Positions 50,091 to 58,779 of a stretch of DNA of 64,000 nt are shown one piece after another; within the stretch, counting starts at the first letter, position 1; every line of letters begins with the position of its first letter. This DNA comes from JABCYV01 sp035512155. GTDB taxonomy: Bacteria; Acidobacteriota; Terriglobia; Terriglobales; Acidobacteriaceae. The stretch is taken from positions 23,107 through 87,106 of the forward strand of contig DATKEN010000092.1 in the NCBI GenBank assembly GCA_035512155.1, given 5' to 3'. Made by a program: the position numbers and the translations under genes. The notes under the pieces were generated by a model. That model searched no databases and was not told where the DNA came from. It saw only the letters and a list, made by a program, of their open reading frames with translations.

Positions 50091-52073
50091 ATGAAAGTTG
50101 GTCTGCGTCGCCTGGTGAGAGTCTTACTCGTACTTTTGTTGGTTCCAATCTTGGCTATTATGCTGGCGGCACTCTGGCTGAGAGTCGTTCCCCCTCCACC
50201 CCTGCCCCAATCCAAGTTTCTGGTTGGCGTCCCCGGGATCCAAGCTACTGCGGGCCGCGGACAGGTGACGGTGACATGGCGCGACGTCCCTGGAGCCGTG
50301 TGCTACCAGGTGCTGAGAAGCGATCTCCCTGACCGTGGCTTCGACGTGGCCAGTTCGCCATTCGGGACTGCACCGTTCATTGTTGAGCATTTCTTTGTCC
50401 GAATCTTCCCGGGGGAGCCGTTTGGGCGGCTTCCTCATGGCCCTTTCGTCGACACTTCGGTCGACCCTGGACACACTTATTACTACCGGCTGCGGGCCTA
50501 CGATGGCGGCGGGTGGATCGAAGCTGGCGCAACCGCGCAAGCTACAGTTCCAGAAGAAGGCCAAGATGCGAGCATCAACATTCACGTTGACGCTGGGCGC
50601 GATACCGGCACGCTCGAACACAGGTGGGAAGTCGTGCTTGGCTCCGAGCACTTGAGTTACCTGCTGAAGGGCGACATCGGCGCCAATCTGAAAGCCGTAG
50701 GAGATGGACTGCGACGCGGAAATAAACTGGCGCACGACGAATTGGGTATCAAGTACATCCGGGCCCACGACATCTTCACGGACAAGCTAGGCGTCTACAA
50801 AGAGGATGCCCGTGGCAATTCCATTTACGATTGGTCGGGTGTTGATAGGGTCTACGACATCCTGCAGGCTGACGGGTTGAAACCGTTCGTCGAACTTGGC
50901 TTCATGCCCAAGGAACTCGGTGTTGATCACGACCCGGCGGGGATTTTTTTCTATAAAGCCAATAATTCGCCTCCTAAAGACTATCCAAAGTGGGCCACAC
51001 TGGTGAGCGCCCTGGCCAAACATCTGATCGAACGCTACGGGAAAGAGGAAGTGGAATCGTGGCCTTTCGAGGTGTGGAACGAACCGGACCTGCGCTCCCG
51101 CTGGCCGGTCCGTTTCTGGAGAGGTTCCGATGAGGATTATTTCCGTCTCTACGACTTCTCGGCCGAGGCGCTGAAATCGGTGGATTCTAAACTGCAAGTA
51201 GGTGGGCCGGTCGCCGCGCTCAGCCGGATTGAGGAGCCATTTCTGCAACATGTCACCACCCGCAACTTCGTCACCGGTGGCACCAGTACTCCGATTGACT
51301 TCCTTGACGTGCACGTTTATGGCATGCCGGCGGCGGATTGGCGTCCTTTGCTTGAGCGTTATGGATTAAAAGGAATGCCAGTCTATTACTCCGAATGGGG
51401 CGTCTCCGCGTGGTGGAACCATCCGGTTAACGACACGGCTTACAGCGCGGCGTGGATTGCCGGTGCATTGCACGCCAGCCTCGACCAGGTGACAGCCATC
51501 AGCTATTGGACGGCGAGCGACTACTTCGAAGAACAGGGCCCACCAAACAAGTTCTTCTACGGTGGCTTCGGTCTGATCGGAATTGACGGCGTGCGAAAAC
51601 CGCGCTACTGGGCCTATTATTTGCTTCATCAACTCGGCACGCGACGGATCGCTTTGGACGGCGCAGGCGATGGTTTTGGCGGGCTGGTCACGGGTTGGGC
51701 CACCCGCAGCGACGACGGCAGCGTGCGCGTGCTACTTAGTAATGTCACCATGGATCAAACTCAGGTGGATGGCAACGCACGGCTCAGCCGGCAGATCTCG
51801 CTGACCGTCGCGGGTTTGCCGCCGGGGAAGCGGTTCCGTCTGCAACACTTCCGCGTCGACAATAGCCACAGCAACGTGTACAAGGCGTGGCAGGAAATGG
51901 GCCAGCCCGATTGGCCAAGCAGTTCACAACTCGCCGAGCTACACCGCCGAGATGGGCTCGAAATGGTTGAGCCACCGCGCGACTTGGAGCCCGATGCGAG
52001 TGGCCGATGCATGACGCACTTCGAAATGCCCATGCCCTCGCTGTCGCTGCTGGAAATCGCGCCGGCTAAGTGA
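50091..52073 (+). CDS. GH39-family-like glycoside hydrolase, membrane-anchored
   Basis: 660 residues from ATG 50091 with AAGGAG 5 nt upstream. An N-terminal membrane anchor (LLVLLLVPILAIMLAALWLR) leads into an Fn3-like beta domain (GQVTVTWRDVPGAVCYQVLR) and a GH39-type barrel. The acid/base Glu is in FEVWNEPDL (about residue 330) and the nucleophile Glu in VYYSEWGVS (about 434). A beta C-terminal domain follows. GH39 enzymes include beta-xylosidases and alpha-L-iduronidases; the sugar is not determined. The Fn3-like domain between anchor and barrel is unusual for GH39 (inference). Confidence 0.87.
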   Translation: MKVGLRRLVRVLLVLLLVPILAIMLAALWLRVVPPPPLPQSKFLVGVPGIQATAGRGQVTVTWRDVPGAVCYQVLRSDLPDRGFDVASSPFGTAPFIVEHFFVRIFPGEPFGRLPHGPFVDTSVDPGHTYYYRLRAYDGGGWIEAGATAQATVPEEGQDASINIHVDAGRDTGTLEHRWEVVLGSEHLSYLLKGDIGANLKAVGDGLRRGNKLAHDELGIKYIRAHDIFTDKLGVYKEDARGNSIYDWSGVDRVYDILQADGLKPFVELGFMPKELGVDHDPAGIFFYKANNSPPKDYPKWATLVSALAKHLIERYGKEEVESWPFEVWNEPDLRSRWPVRFWRGSDEDYFRLYDFSAEALKSVDSKLQVGGPVAALSRIEEPFLQHVTTRNFVTGGTSTPIDFLDVHVYGMPAADWRPLLERYGLKGMPVYYSEWGVSAWWNHPVNDTAYSAAWIAGALHASLDQVTAISYWTASDYFEEQGPPNKFFYGGFGLIGIDGVRKPRYWAYYLLHQLGTRRIALDGAGDGFGGLVTGWATRSDDGSVRVLLSNVTMDQTQVDGNARLSRQISLTVAGLPPGKRFRLQHFRVDNSHSNVYKAWQEMGQPDWPSSSQLAELHRRDGLEMVEPPRDLEPDASGRCMTHFEMPMPSLSLLEIAPAK

Positions 52074-52191
52074 ACGAGAGACTTTCCCGAGTATCTCAGA
52101 ATGGCGCTGCCGTCTGGGCTGCTATGCTCACTTTTTGAATCCGCGAACGTTACCCTGGCGTCGAACGTTATTGGTAGTGTAAGGACCTCGC

Positions 52192-53253
52192 ATGCAATTC
52201 GCTCGTCTTGGCAATACTGGTCTCATCGTTTCCCGTCTAGCGTTTGGCGTCATGACCTTTGGCAAAGGCTCAGGCACCATGGCCGCGGTGGCAAAAACCG
52301 GGCAGGATGAAGCCAATGCCTTGGTCCACCGTTCGCTGGACGCGGGCATCAACTTCTTCGATACGGCCGATATGTACGCCGAAGGTCAATCAGAAATCAT
52401 GCTGGGCAAGGCACTCGGCTCTCGTCGGAACGACGTCATTGTTTCCACCAAGATCGGGTTCCGCTCCGGTGAAGCTGTAGTTCACGCCGGCGCTTCGTAT
52501 GCCTACATCCTGGCCGCCACTGAAGCTTCGCTACGCCGGCTCGGCACCGAGTACATTGATCTTCTCTCCATTCACAAGCCGGATCCGTTCACGCCATTTG
52601 AGGAAACCGCCCGAGCTCTGGACAATCTGGTGCAGCGCGGACTGGTACGCTACGTGGGATACTCGAATCTAGCGGCCTGGCAGAGCGCCAAGTTTCTGGG
52701 CATCCAGAAGCTACATAACTATTCGCCATTTGTCGCCGCCCAGATGTACTACTCGCTGATCGGCCGCGACGTGGAGCACGACGTCGTTCCGTTTTGCGTG
52801 GACGCAGGTATTGGGTTGGTGGTGTGGAGTCCGCTCGCTGGAGGTTTCCTAACCGGCCGCTACACTCGCCAGGATCCCACTGGCGGCAAGGGACGCCTCA
52901 CCAACTTCGATTTTCTGCCCACCGATCGCAAGAAGGGTTACGACCTGATCGAAAAGATGAAAATTGTGGCTGATCGTAACCACGGTACGGTGGCCCAAGT
53001 GGCACTGGCGTGGCTGTTGGCGAAATCCTATGTCTCCACCATCTTGCTCGGCGCCAGCAAGACCTCGCAACTGGAAGACAACTTGGGCGCGGCCGATCTC
53101 AAACTGTCCGTGGAGGAAGTCGCCGAACTTGACCAAGCCATGGCGCCCACGCCGATTTATCCCAACTGGTTTCACGAGCGAACCCTGGACGTAACTGCAA
53201 ATGACGCCCTGCGGAAGGGACTGCCAACGCAATCGGAGGAAGTGAAGGTCTAG
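52192..53253 (+). CDS. aldo/keto reductase
   Basis: 353 residues. The barrel has the catalytic tetrad region NFFDTADMYAEGQSE (Asp, Tyr), VSTKIGF (Lys) and LLSIHKPD (His). The cofactor region is STILLGASKTSQLEDNLGA. It most resembles the YghZ/YajO-like group of aldo/keto reductases. It reduces carbonyls with NADPH. AAGGA precedes the ATG. Confidence 0.9.
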   Translation: MQFARLGNTGLIVSRLAFGVMTFGKGSGTMAAVAKTGQDEANALVHRSLDAGINFFDTADMYAEGQSEIMLGKALGSRRNDVIVSTKIGFRSGEAVVHAGASYAYILAATEASLRRLGTEYIDLLSIHKPDPFTPFEETARALDNLVQRGLVRYVGYSNLAAWQSAKFLGIQKLHNYSPFVAAQMYYSLIGRDVEHDVVPFCVDAGIGLVVWSPLAGGFLTGRYTRQDPTGGKGRLTNFDFLPTDRKKGYDLIEKMKIVADRNHGTVAQVALAWLLAKSYVSTILLGASKTSQLEDNLGAADLKLSVEEVAELDQAMAPTPIYPNWFHERTLDVTANDALRKGLPTQSEEVKV

Positions 53254-53294
53254 TTTTTTTCACGGCTCAACAGAAGTCTCACTGGAGGTGACCG

Positions 53295-53564
53295 ATGCCC
53301 AAAGCATCAGCAGTCTGTTCTCACACCAAAGAAATTCGGGACGTGGCCCCTAGCGGCGATGGCTGCAAGGAATGCCTTGAAATGGGCGATCGCTGGGTCC
53401 ATCTCCGTGAATGCCTGAGTTGCGGCCACGTTGGCTGTTGTGACTCGTCCAAGAACAAGCATGCCACCAAGCATTTTCACCAAACTAAGCATCCCATCAT
53501 GCAATCATTTGAGCCGGGCGAGAATTGGCGCTGGTGTTATGTGGACGAGATGTTTCTGTCCTAG
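53295..53564 (+). CDS. UBP-type zinc finger protein
   Basis: 89 residues, essentially one ZnF-UBP domain. The zinc-binding Cys/His set is CSHTKEIRDV, GCKECLEMGD, CLSCGHVGCCDSS, HATKHFHQTKHPIMQSF. In eukaryotes this fold binds the ubiquitin C-terminus; bacterial stand-alone versions have unknown partners. GGAGGTG lies 4 nt before the ATG. The N-terminal Pro/Lys-rich stretch is short. It follows the aldo/keto reductase by 41 bp. Confidence 0.9.
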   Translation: MPKASAVCSHTKEIRDVAPSGDGCKECLEMGDRWVHLRECLSCGHVGCCDSSKNKHATKHFHQTKHPIMQSFEPGENWRWCYVDEMFLS

Positions 53565-53665
53565 CACCAGGGATCCCCGGCCCCGTACCGTACTCCTGGC
53601 ACGGAACTCGAAGCAGTTACCATAGTCATCTTCATCCCTCCCGAGCACTTGGATAAGCTGCGGTT

Positions 53666-54031
53666 GTGATGACCCATTCAAGGCGCATCGCCTCAGCCGC
53701 GTTATCGCTACTGTTTTGGGTCGGCGTTTTCGTTCCCGTTTCATCATTTGCTCAACAGGAAGAAACCCCGACCCGTGAAGAAAGTCCGGCCCGCAAAGTT
53801 GTGAACCGGGTTGTACCGACTTATCCGGAGATGGCCCGCAGCATGAATCTAAAAGGTATCGTTAAGTTGGACGCGATGGTTGCTCCTAATGGAACGGTAA
53901 AGACCGTCCAGGTCAGAGGTGGACACCCCGTTTTGGCGCAAGCGGCAGATTCGGCCATCCGCAAGTGGAAATGGCAGCCCGCGACCCATGAGACTCTCGA
54001 GTCGGTTGAATTCAAGTTCGATCCCCGCTGA
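53666..54031 (+). CDS. secreted TonB C-terminal domain protein
   Basis: 121 residues. A signal peptide (ALSLLFWVGVFVPVSSFAQ) is followed by an acidic linker and a lone TonB C-terminal domain (VVNRVVPTYPEMARSMNLKG, HPVLAQAADSAIRKWKWQPA). It lacks the membrane anchor helix and Pro-rich arm of a true TonB, so it cannot transduce energy alone; it may bind TonB-dependent receptors or act as a periplasmic factor. Start is GTG 53666 or ATG 53669. Confidence 0.8.
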   Translation: MMTHSRRIASAALSLLFWVGVFVPVSSFAQQEETPTREESPARKVVNRVVPTYPEMARSMNLKGIVKLDAMVAPNGTVKTVQVRGGHPVLAQAADSAIRKWKWQPATHETLESVEFKFDPR

Positions 54032-54163
54032 TAAGCTTGATCCAACCGTGGCGCCCACGGCGCCTTCCTTCAGATTCACTGCGATTGTGATACAAACTTC
54101 TGTGATCTTCATGAATGCGCGAGGCATTCCTGGCTCGCTCTTGAGCAGTTTTGATGAAAGGCA

Positions 54164-55087
54164 ATGCTGAGAGCGCTCTTCATCAAGCTTTCGGAGAGCC
54201 GCTCTCTGCGCGCGGCGGCCGAACGCTCTGCGATTGGTCAAAGAGTTTCCAGTCGGTTCGTTGCTGGCACGCAAGTGGAAGACGCGTTGCGCGCGACCCA
54301 GGCCGTCAATCAGCTGGGTTCGAGCGTCTCCATCGATAACCTGGGCGAAAACGTCACCAATGCCGACGAAGCCCGGGCTAGCGCCCAGCTCTATCATCAG
54401 TTGCTCGATGAAATCGCGGCTCGCAATCTCAACGCCAATATCAGTCTAAAGCTCACCCACATGGGCCTCGACGTGGACGAAGAGCTCGCCCGTGTGCTGG
54501 TTTCGGGCCTCGTCTCCAAAGCCGCCAGCACAATCCCGCACAATTTCGTTCGAGTGGATATGGAAGGTTCGCCCTACACTCAGCGCACTCTCGATTTTGT
54601 CCACGAGCTTCACCGCATGCCGGGCCATCAGGGGACGGTGGGAGCTGTGATTCAGGCTTATATGCGCCGGGCCGAGAGCGACATTGCTAACTTGCTGGCC
54701 GAAGGCATCCGAGTTCGTCTGTGTAAAGGCGCGTACAAAGAACCGGAGGAAATCGCGTTTCAGAAGAAGTCTGAGGTTGACGCGAACTATGTGAAGTTAA
54801 TGAAAGTCCTGATGAAAAGTGGCATCTATCACGGCCTCGCTACTCACGACGAGAGGATCATTAAAGAAGCCAAGGCCTTCGCTACTCGGGAAAACATTCC
54901 CCATGAGGCCTTCGAATTCCAGATGCTCTACGGCATCCGTCGTGACTTGCAGCGTAGTCTGGTGAAGCAGGGTTGGCGCATGCGGGTTTATATTCCCTTC
55001 GGCACCGAGTGGTATCCGTACCTGATGCGCCGCTTGGCCGAGCGTCCGGCGAATGTTCTGTTCATCGCCAAAAATTTGTTCCGGTAG
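54164..55087 (+). CDS. proline dehydrogenase
   Basis: 307 residues, the length of monofunctional PRODH. The FAD-binding barrel shows NISLKLTHMGLDVDEELA, RLCKGAYKEPEEIAFQKKSE, ATHDERII, FEFQMLYGIR and the C-terminal RVYIPFGTEWYPYLMRRLAERPAN. It oxidises proline to P5C. No P5C dehydrogenase lies adjacent, so the second step must be elsewhere. AAAGG precedes the ATG closely. Confidence 0.93.
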   Translation: MLRALFIKLSESRSLRAAAERSAIGQRVSSRFVAGTQVEDALRATQAVNQLGSSVSIDNLGENVTNADEARASAQLYHQLLDEIAARNLNANISLKLTHMGLDVDEELARVLVSGLVSKAASTIPHNFVRVDMEGSPYTQRTLDFVHELHRMPGHQGTVGAVIQAYMRRAESDIANLLAEGIRVRLCKGAYKEPEEIAFQKKSEVDANYVKLMKVLMKSGIYHGLATHDERIIKEAKAFATRENIPHEAFEFQMLYGIRRDLQRSLVKQGWRMRVYIPFGTEWYPYLMRRLAERPANVLFIAKNLFR

Positions 55088-55110
55088 GTTTTCCGGCGGA
55101 GTGGCCCGTC

Positions 55111-55797
55111 CTAGTGCGGCTGCGGGACGTTCTCCTCGCCTTCTGTCGGGGCCAAGGGTAGCCTGGAAGTCCCGCGCAGCAAATCCCGCTCCTCGGGTGA
55201 GAACATGCTCTTGTAACGATCGGAGTCGATCTGCCGCTGGCGCGCCTCTGGCGGCATTCCACGCAGAGCCTTCACCCCGTTCTGCACCGCCTGGCGCCGA
55301 TCCGGGGGCAATTGGGAGAACTGGGAATGGAGCTGCCGTGCCTGTTCCTTCTGCTGCGGCGTCAGGTGCTCCCAGGTTTCCATTCGGTTCAGGATCAGCT
55401 GCTGGCGCTGGGCAGGCAGGTTATTGAAGTGCTGCAAGCGTTGCTGCAAAGCCTGCTGCCGCTCCGGCGGAAGCCGGCGGAATTGAGGATCGCTCTCCAG
55501 GGCTCTCCGCTGCTGCTCCGGCGGAAGAGTTCGCTGTCGGTTGAGCCACTGGCCTGCGTGATGGCCCTGTTGCGGCGGGCGGGGTGCCTGATACTGCGGC
55601 GGTCTTTGTCCCTGTCCCTGATATTGCGGCGGTCGTTGCCCTCGGTACGGCGCCCTTTGGCCCTGGTACTGGGGTGGCCTCGACGGCTGATGCTGCGCGG
55701 GACGCGATTCGGGGCGATTGGTGTTGGGGTGGTTCTGGGCCACGCAAAGAGAGGTGGTGAGCGCCACCGCCAAGCTGATCTTCGCAACCTGCAACAT
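55111..55797 (-). CDS. DUF3106-like secreted Pro/Gln-rich protein
   Basis: 228 residues from ATG 55797 (signal QVAKISLAVALTTSLCVAQ); an ATG at 55830 extends by 11 residues. Residues about 25-95 are low-complexity P/Q/R/Y repeats (QYQGQRAPYRGQRPPQYQGQ). The rest is helical with repeated LPPERQQALQQRL, LTPQQKEQARQL and LPPDRRQAVQ units, the DUF3106 pattern. Function is unknown. It lies downstream of the anti-sigma factor and sigma factor genes on the same strand; it could be in the same regulon (inference). Confidence 0.8.
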   Translation of the reverse strand: MLQVAKISLAVALTTSLCVAQNHPNTNRPESRPAQHQPSRPPQYQGQRAPYRGQRPPQYQGQGQRPPQYQAPRPPQQGHHAGQWLNRQRTLPPEQQRRALESDPQFRRLPPERQQALQQRLQHFNNLPAQRQQLILNRMETWEHLTPQQKEQARQLHSQFSQLPPDRRQAVQNGVKALRGMPPEARQRQIDSDRYKSMFSPEERDLLRGTSRLPLAPTEGEENVPQPH

Positions 55798-55904
55798 TAT
55801 TGGCTTCAAACAGAACACCCCGTCCCCCAAGTTTCGCCCTTACTGACTCACTTACTCTTTTAGAAATCCCGAGCTGCGTATCTGCCCGGAGTCGTTTCCC
55901 TTCG

Positions 55905-56387
55905 CTACGGATTCGCGTTTACATCCTGTTGCACCTGCAAATCATCCAGCAGGTCGAAATCGGCGTAGATATCATGATTCTTATCCAAAGCCTGCAAGTC
56001 CTCGACCGCAGTGCCCGGGACGGGCACGGAATCGACCACCCCCACCTTAGGCTCACGGGGCTGCAAACCGCCTCGTTGGATAAGTGTGACACCTACGACC
56101 ATCGCCAGCGCCAATGACACGGCCAGAGCGGGCCGCCGCAGCCATCGCAACCAGCCGCGGGCAGGCTTCGCGGCTTCCTCCCGCAGACGCGCTTTCAGTC
56201 GTACATCAAAATATGGCGAGGGCTCTGGCGCCTGCCACTCATCAAGCAACGCCATGGTCGAGCGGAAACCTTGCAGCTTCCCCGCGCACTCCGCGCAAGA
56301 ACTGACATGTTCCTTCACTTCGGGCGCAAGCGCACCTAGTCCGGCGGCCAGGTCCGGCATCAGTTCGCGAATTTCATTGCACTTCAT
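55905..56387 (-). CDS. zinc-finger anti-sigma factor
   Basis: 160 residues. The N-terminal anti-sigma zinc-finger region has CNEIRELMPD followed by the H-x3-C-x2-C motif VKEHVSSCAEC. A membrane helix follows at about 85-105 (ALAVSLALAMVVGVTLI), with an acidic external C-terminus. It should hold the sigma factor at the membrane until a signal triggers release. Directly downstream of the ECF sigma gene (23 bp), which is the usual pairing. Confidence 0.88.
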   Translation of the reverse strand: MKCNEIRELMPDLAAGLGALAPEVKEHVSSCAECAGKLQGFRSTMALLDEWQAPEPSPYFDVRLKARLREEAAKPARGWLRWLRRPALAVSLALAMVVGVTLIQRGGLQPREPKVGVVDSVPVPGTAVEDLQALDKNHDIYADFDLLDDLQVQQDVNANP

Positions 56388-56410
56388 GACTTCTTCCTCT
56401 TAAGCAAACT

Positions 56411-57193
56411 TTAAACAAATTCTTTCAACTGTTCGCGCAGAGTCTCGTAAGCGCGAAACAATAGTGACTTGGTAGCAGACTCGCTGAGCTTCAAAACATC
56501 GGCAATCTCCCGATAGTCCATCTGCTGATATTTATGCATCACTACAGCAATCCTTTGCCTCTCCGGCAGTCCCTGCACGCGCTGGCGGATGGCCGCCAAC
56601 CGCTCCTTGCGCACCAGCATTTCCTCGGCGGTCAGCGATCCGTCCGCTACGTCTAACGTACGGCCACTGTCCTCATCCGGCTCGTCTAAGCTAACCATCT
56701 TTTCCGGACGCTCATGGCGGGTGTCACGCGCGTAGTTCACGGCCAAGTTGGTCGCGATGCGATACAACCATGTTGTGAACTTTGCGCTGGCTTCGTAGTT
56801 TTCGCGCGAGCGATAAACTCTCAAAAAAACTTCCTGTGCCAAGTCTTCTGCTACCGCCGCATTGTGCGCCATGCGGTACATAAAATTCAGCATAGGCCGG
56901 CGATATTTTTGTACCAGGTAGTCAAAGGCGGAATCGTCCCCAGCTTTGGCTCGGAGCATCACATCCGCGTCGCTCAGCCCCTCGCTCGGCGCGGCGGACT
57001 CGGTCCCGAGTTGTCGCCCCGGGGACACGCCCCCCATCGCGAGCAACCTGCGATCAATGGCTATGCTGCTCACATCTGATTGAACCCCTTCCGGGGGCGA
57101 AAGTTGCGCCTCGGATGACTCCGGCGCAGGGTCGGAAGTCCCTCTGTCTGAGGGAAGTACGGGCGCTTTGCTGGGTCTTGGGTCGGTCGGCAT
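56411..57193 (-). CDS. ECF-type RNA polymerase sigma factor with long N-terminal extension
   Basis: 260 residues. Region 2 (SAFDYLVQKYRRPMLNFMYR, EDLAQEVFLRVYR, FTTWLYRIATNLAVNY) and region 4 (LPERQRIAVVMHKYQQMDYR, LSESATKSLLFRAYETLREQ) are clear. About 80 residues of Pro/Ser/Glu-rich sequence precede region 2, unusual for ECF sigmas of ~190 residues; a start within this stretch cannot be excluded. It pairs with the zinc-finger anti-sigma gene downstream. It directs transcription of an envelope-stress-type regulon (inference). Confidence 0.9.
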   Translation of the reverse strand: MPTDPRPSKAPVLPSDRGTSDPAPESSEAQLSPPEGVQSDVSSIAIDRRLLAMGGVSPGRQLGTESAAPSEGLSDADVMLRAKAGDDSAFDYLVQKYRRPMLNFMYRMAHNAAVAEDLAQEVFLRVYRSRENYEASAKFTTWLYRIATNLAVNYARDTRHERPEKMVSLDEPDEDSGRTLDVADGSLTAEEMLVRKERLAAIRQRVQGLPERQRIAVVMHKYQQMDYREIADVLKLSESATKSLLFRAYETLREQLKEFV

Positions 57194-57323
57194 CCGAACG
57201 CCTCAGCCCGCCGGCGCCGGGACGCAGGGGAGCGCGGCGGAAGATCAGGCTATCACGCTCCGAGGCAGGTGAAAATGCTTTCGTTTGCTACAATATAGCG
57301 GCTGCTTCCGTAACAAAACGAGT

Positions 57324-57360
57324 GGGCGCTTAACTCAGCGGTAGAGTGCCATCTTCACAC
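57324..57360 (+). tRNA. truncated or degenerate tRNA-Val(CAC), 5' half only
   Basis: GGGCGCT (acceptor 5' strand), then TA, D-arm ACTC-AGCGGTA-GAGT, and CCATC TTCACAC form the 5' half of a tRNA-Val with anticodon CAC. The 3' side of the anticodon stem (expected GATGG/GGTGG), the T-arm (GTTCGAATC) and the acceptor 3' strand do not follow. TCTACAGCGACACAG comes next instead. The sequence GTAGAGTG/CACTCTAC forms an 8-bp perfect inverted repeat across the break. It is not a functional tRNA as it stands. Confidence 0.6.
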
Positions 57361-57552
57361 TCTACAGCGACACAGATAATCAGAGAGTTACGGATGGTGG
57401 CGGGAGCATTCGAGCACGGTTAGAGCACCGAATATCACTAACGTTCCCGCAATTGTTCCCACGTGCGGACGGGTTTTGGCAACCAGCTCGACAGGTTTTA
57501 GGGGTCACCCCGCGATCGCCGATATCCCAGATTCACCCCCTCCCGGCACAAT
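57361..57552. other. gap after broken tRNA, with paired GTTCCC repeats
   Basis: No gene is seen. GTTCCCGC (57443-57450) and GTTCCCAC (57455-57462) form a 12-bp-spaced direct repeat. They could be arm-type sites of an integrase (speculative). Confidence 0.35.
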
Positions 57553-57760
57553 CCACCACGAAAAAATGGCACGAAAATAGGTCTAACTAGAGCAAAGCCA
57601 ACGAGCCGGAAGAATGGCGTTTCGGCACCTGACACCGGTTTAGGAGTGGAAAACCCCAGATCCGGCTCTTAGAGCCCGTCTACGGCAAAGCTAGGCGGTG
57701 CCAAAGCAATTTTACGGAGGCGTCGAGAACCCAAGTGCCGGGGATTCGGGGCTCGGAAGC
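57553..57760. repeat. dispersed element, copy A
   Basis: Aligned with copies at 58561-58750 and 62115-62330. Conserved blocks are AACTAG, GCAAAGCC, CCTGACA, CAGATCCGGCTCT, ACGGCAAAGC and GCGGTGCCAAAGCAA, then TACGGAGG and GGGCTCGG. Copies A and C also share an upstream CCACC plus GAAAAAATGGCA block. Indels break any common reading frame. Confidence 0.7.
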
Positions 57761-57789
57761 TTCACGACGGAAGTGTATGGTGAAGATGA

Positions 57790-57905
57790 ACGAGGTCTCA
57801 TGCAACGAAACCAGAAAATCTCCGGACTCCCTGCCAGAGGAGCCAACGTTGAACAGGGTCGGAAAAGGGGATTCAAGTGGTATTCAAACTGGCAGCAGGA
57901 GTTGA
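57790..57905 (+). pseudogene. decayed partial copy of the 58780 gene start
   Basis: This stretch aligns base by base with the start of the zinc-ribbon gene at 58780, including GGAGG-like leader, NET-K-PDS-PEEP and GFKWYSNWQQEL. A 2-base loss after the ATG and a further indel shift the frame. Homology ends after QQEL, where unrelated sequence begins. Confidence 0.65.
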
Positions 57906-57947
57906 GCGGGACTTCTGGATGGTGGGCGATCTCGTGGAGGCAGCACC

Positions 57948-58472
57948 ATGAGGGAAACAGTAACATTCATTTTACTGGCGTCGGTTCTGGCCTTCGGTGA
58001 GCAGACACCCGGAATTTATGCGGATCAAAACGGCACGCCGTCTGCACTCAGTCCTGCGGCATATTCGGGCACGCAAACGTCAAACAGCATGGTAAAGGTG
58101 AGCATCTTCTGGACCTTTCGTGGGAATCATTCTCCGGTTCAACTGTCAACGAATCGCCCTCATTTTCGGCTTGTCTGCGGCAATCGTGCGACTGTGCCAC
58201 TTCTCATGCTCTGCGGGCCAATGGGTCAACCGAACGACCTGATAGTCGTTCGACTGGATGAAAAGTCGGATCGCCGAGAAGCCCGCACGATCACCGGGAG
58301 TGTGCTCGGCGGTCATAGCGGATTCGACCCAAAGAAAATCACCATGGCGACCGCAGTCAAGCGGGACGATGGTAGCTGGGATGTCTCGCTCAACAGCGAT
58401 CTGAAAGCTGGAGAATACTTAATCACGACTGGGACTCAGCCACAGGGCTTCGATTTCGGCATTCAGAAATGA
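57948..58472 (+). CDS. secreted hypothetical protein
   Basis: 174 residues; GGAGG lies 7 nt before the ATG. A signal peptide (TVTFILLASVLAFGEQ) precedes a beta-rich mature part with two Cys and a GEYLITTGTQPQGFDFGIQK end. That ending resembles small acidobacterial envelope proteins of unknown function. It lies directly behind the decayed gene copy, so the repeat leader of copy A now sits in front of it. Confidence 0.65.
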   Translation: MRETVTFILLASVLAFGEQTPGIYADQNGTPSALSPAAYSGTQTSNSMVKVSIFWTFRGNHSPVQLSTNRPHFRLVCGNRATVPLLMLCGPMGQPNDLIVVRLDEKSDRREARTITGSVLGGHSGFDPKKITMATAVKRDDGSWDVSLNSDLKAGEYLITTGTQPQGFDFGIQK

Positions 58473-58560
58473 CCGTGACCGCATACATCACGGAACTGCA
58501 AGATGTGATCCGCCGAATTGCCATGGCGCGGCCACGCATGTTGAGAGCTTTTATCTGCTG

Positions 58561-58750
58561 ATAACTAGGGCAAAGCCACCAAAGCCGCAAGAAATGGCAT
58601 TCCCGCACCTGACAGTGGTTTAGGGGTAGAAAAGGTCCAGATCCGGCTCTAAAACCCCGCCACGGCAAAGCTACGCGGTGCCAAAGCAAATTTACGGAGG
58701 CGGTTCGGAACCCAGATTGGGGGATTAAGGGCTCGGAGACCGCACGACTG
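58561..58750. repeat. dispersed element, copy B
   Basis: Same order of blocks as copy A: ACTAGGGCAAAGCC, CCTGACA, CAGATCCGGCTCT, ACGGCAAAGC, GCGGTGCCAAAGCAA, TACGGAGG, GGGCTCGG. It runs directly into the leader of the zinc-ribbon gene. The AAGTGTATG...GAGGTC segment is shared with copy A. Confidence 0.7.
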
Positions 58751-58779
58751 AAGTGTATGTTGAAGGTGAGGGAGGTCAC

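Noticed and set aside
57585..57720. Integron attC sites
   Set aside because: GTCTAAC in copy A fits the core-site pattern, but copies B and C do not and no matching inverse core is found. There is no integrase.
57553..57760. Known riboswitch (c-di-GMP-I/GEMM or cobalamin) in the dispersed element
   Set aside because: GGCAAAGC-like words recall GEMM, but the conserved core (GACGCAAAGCC with its tetraloop receptor and P1 closing stem) is not present.
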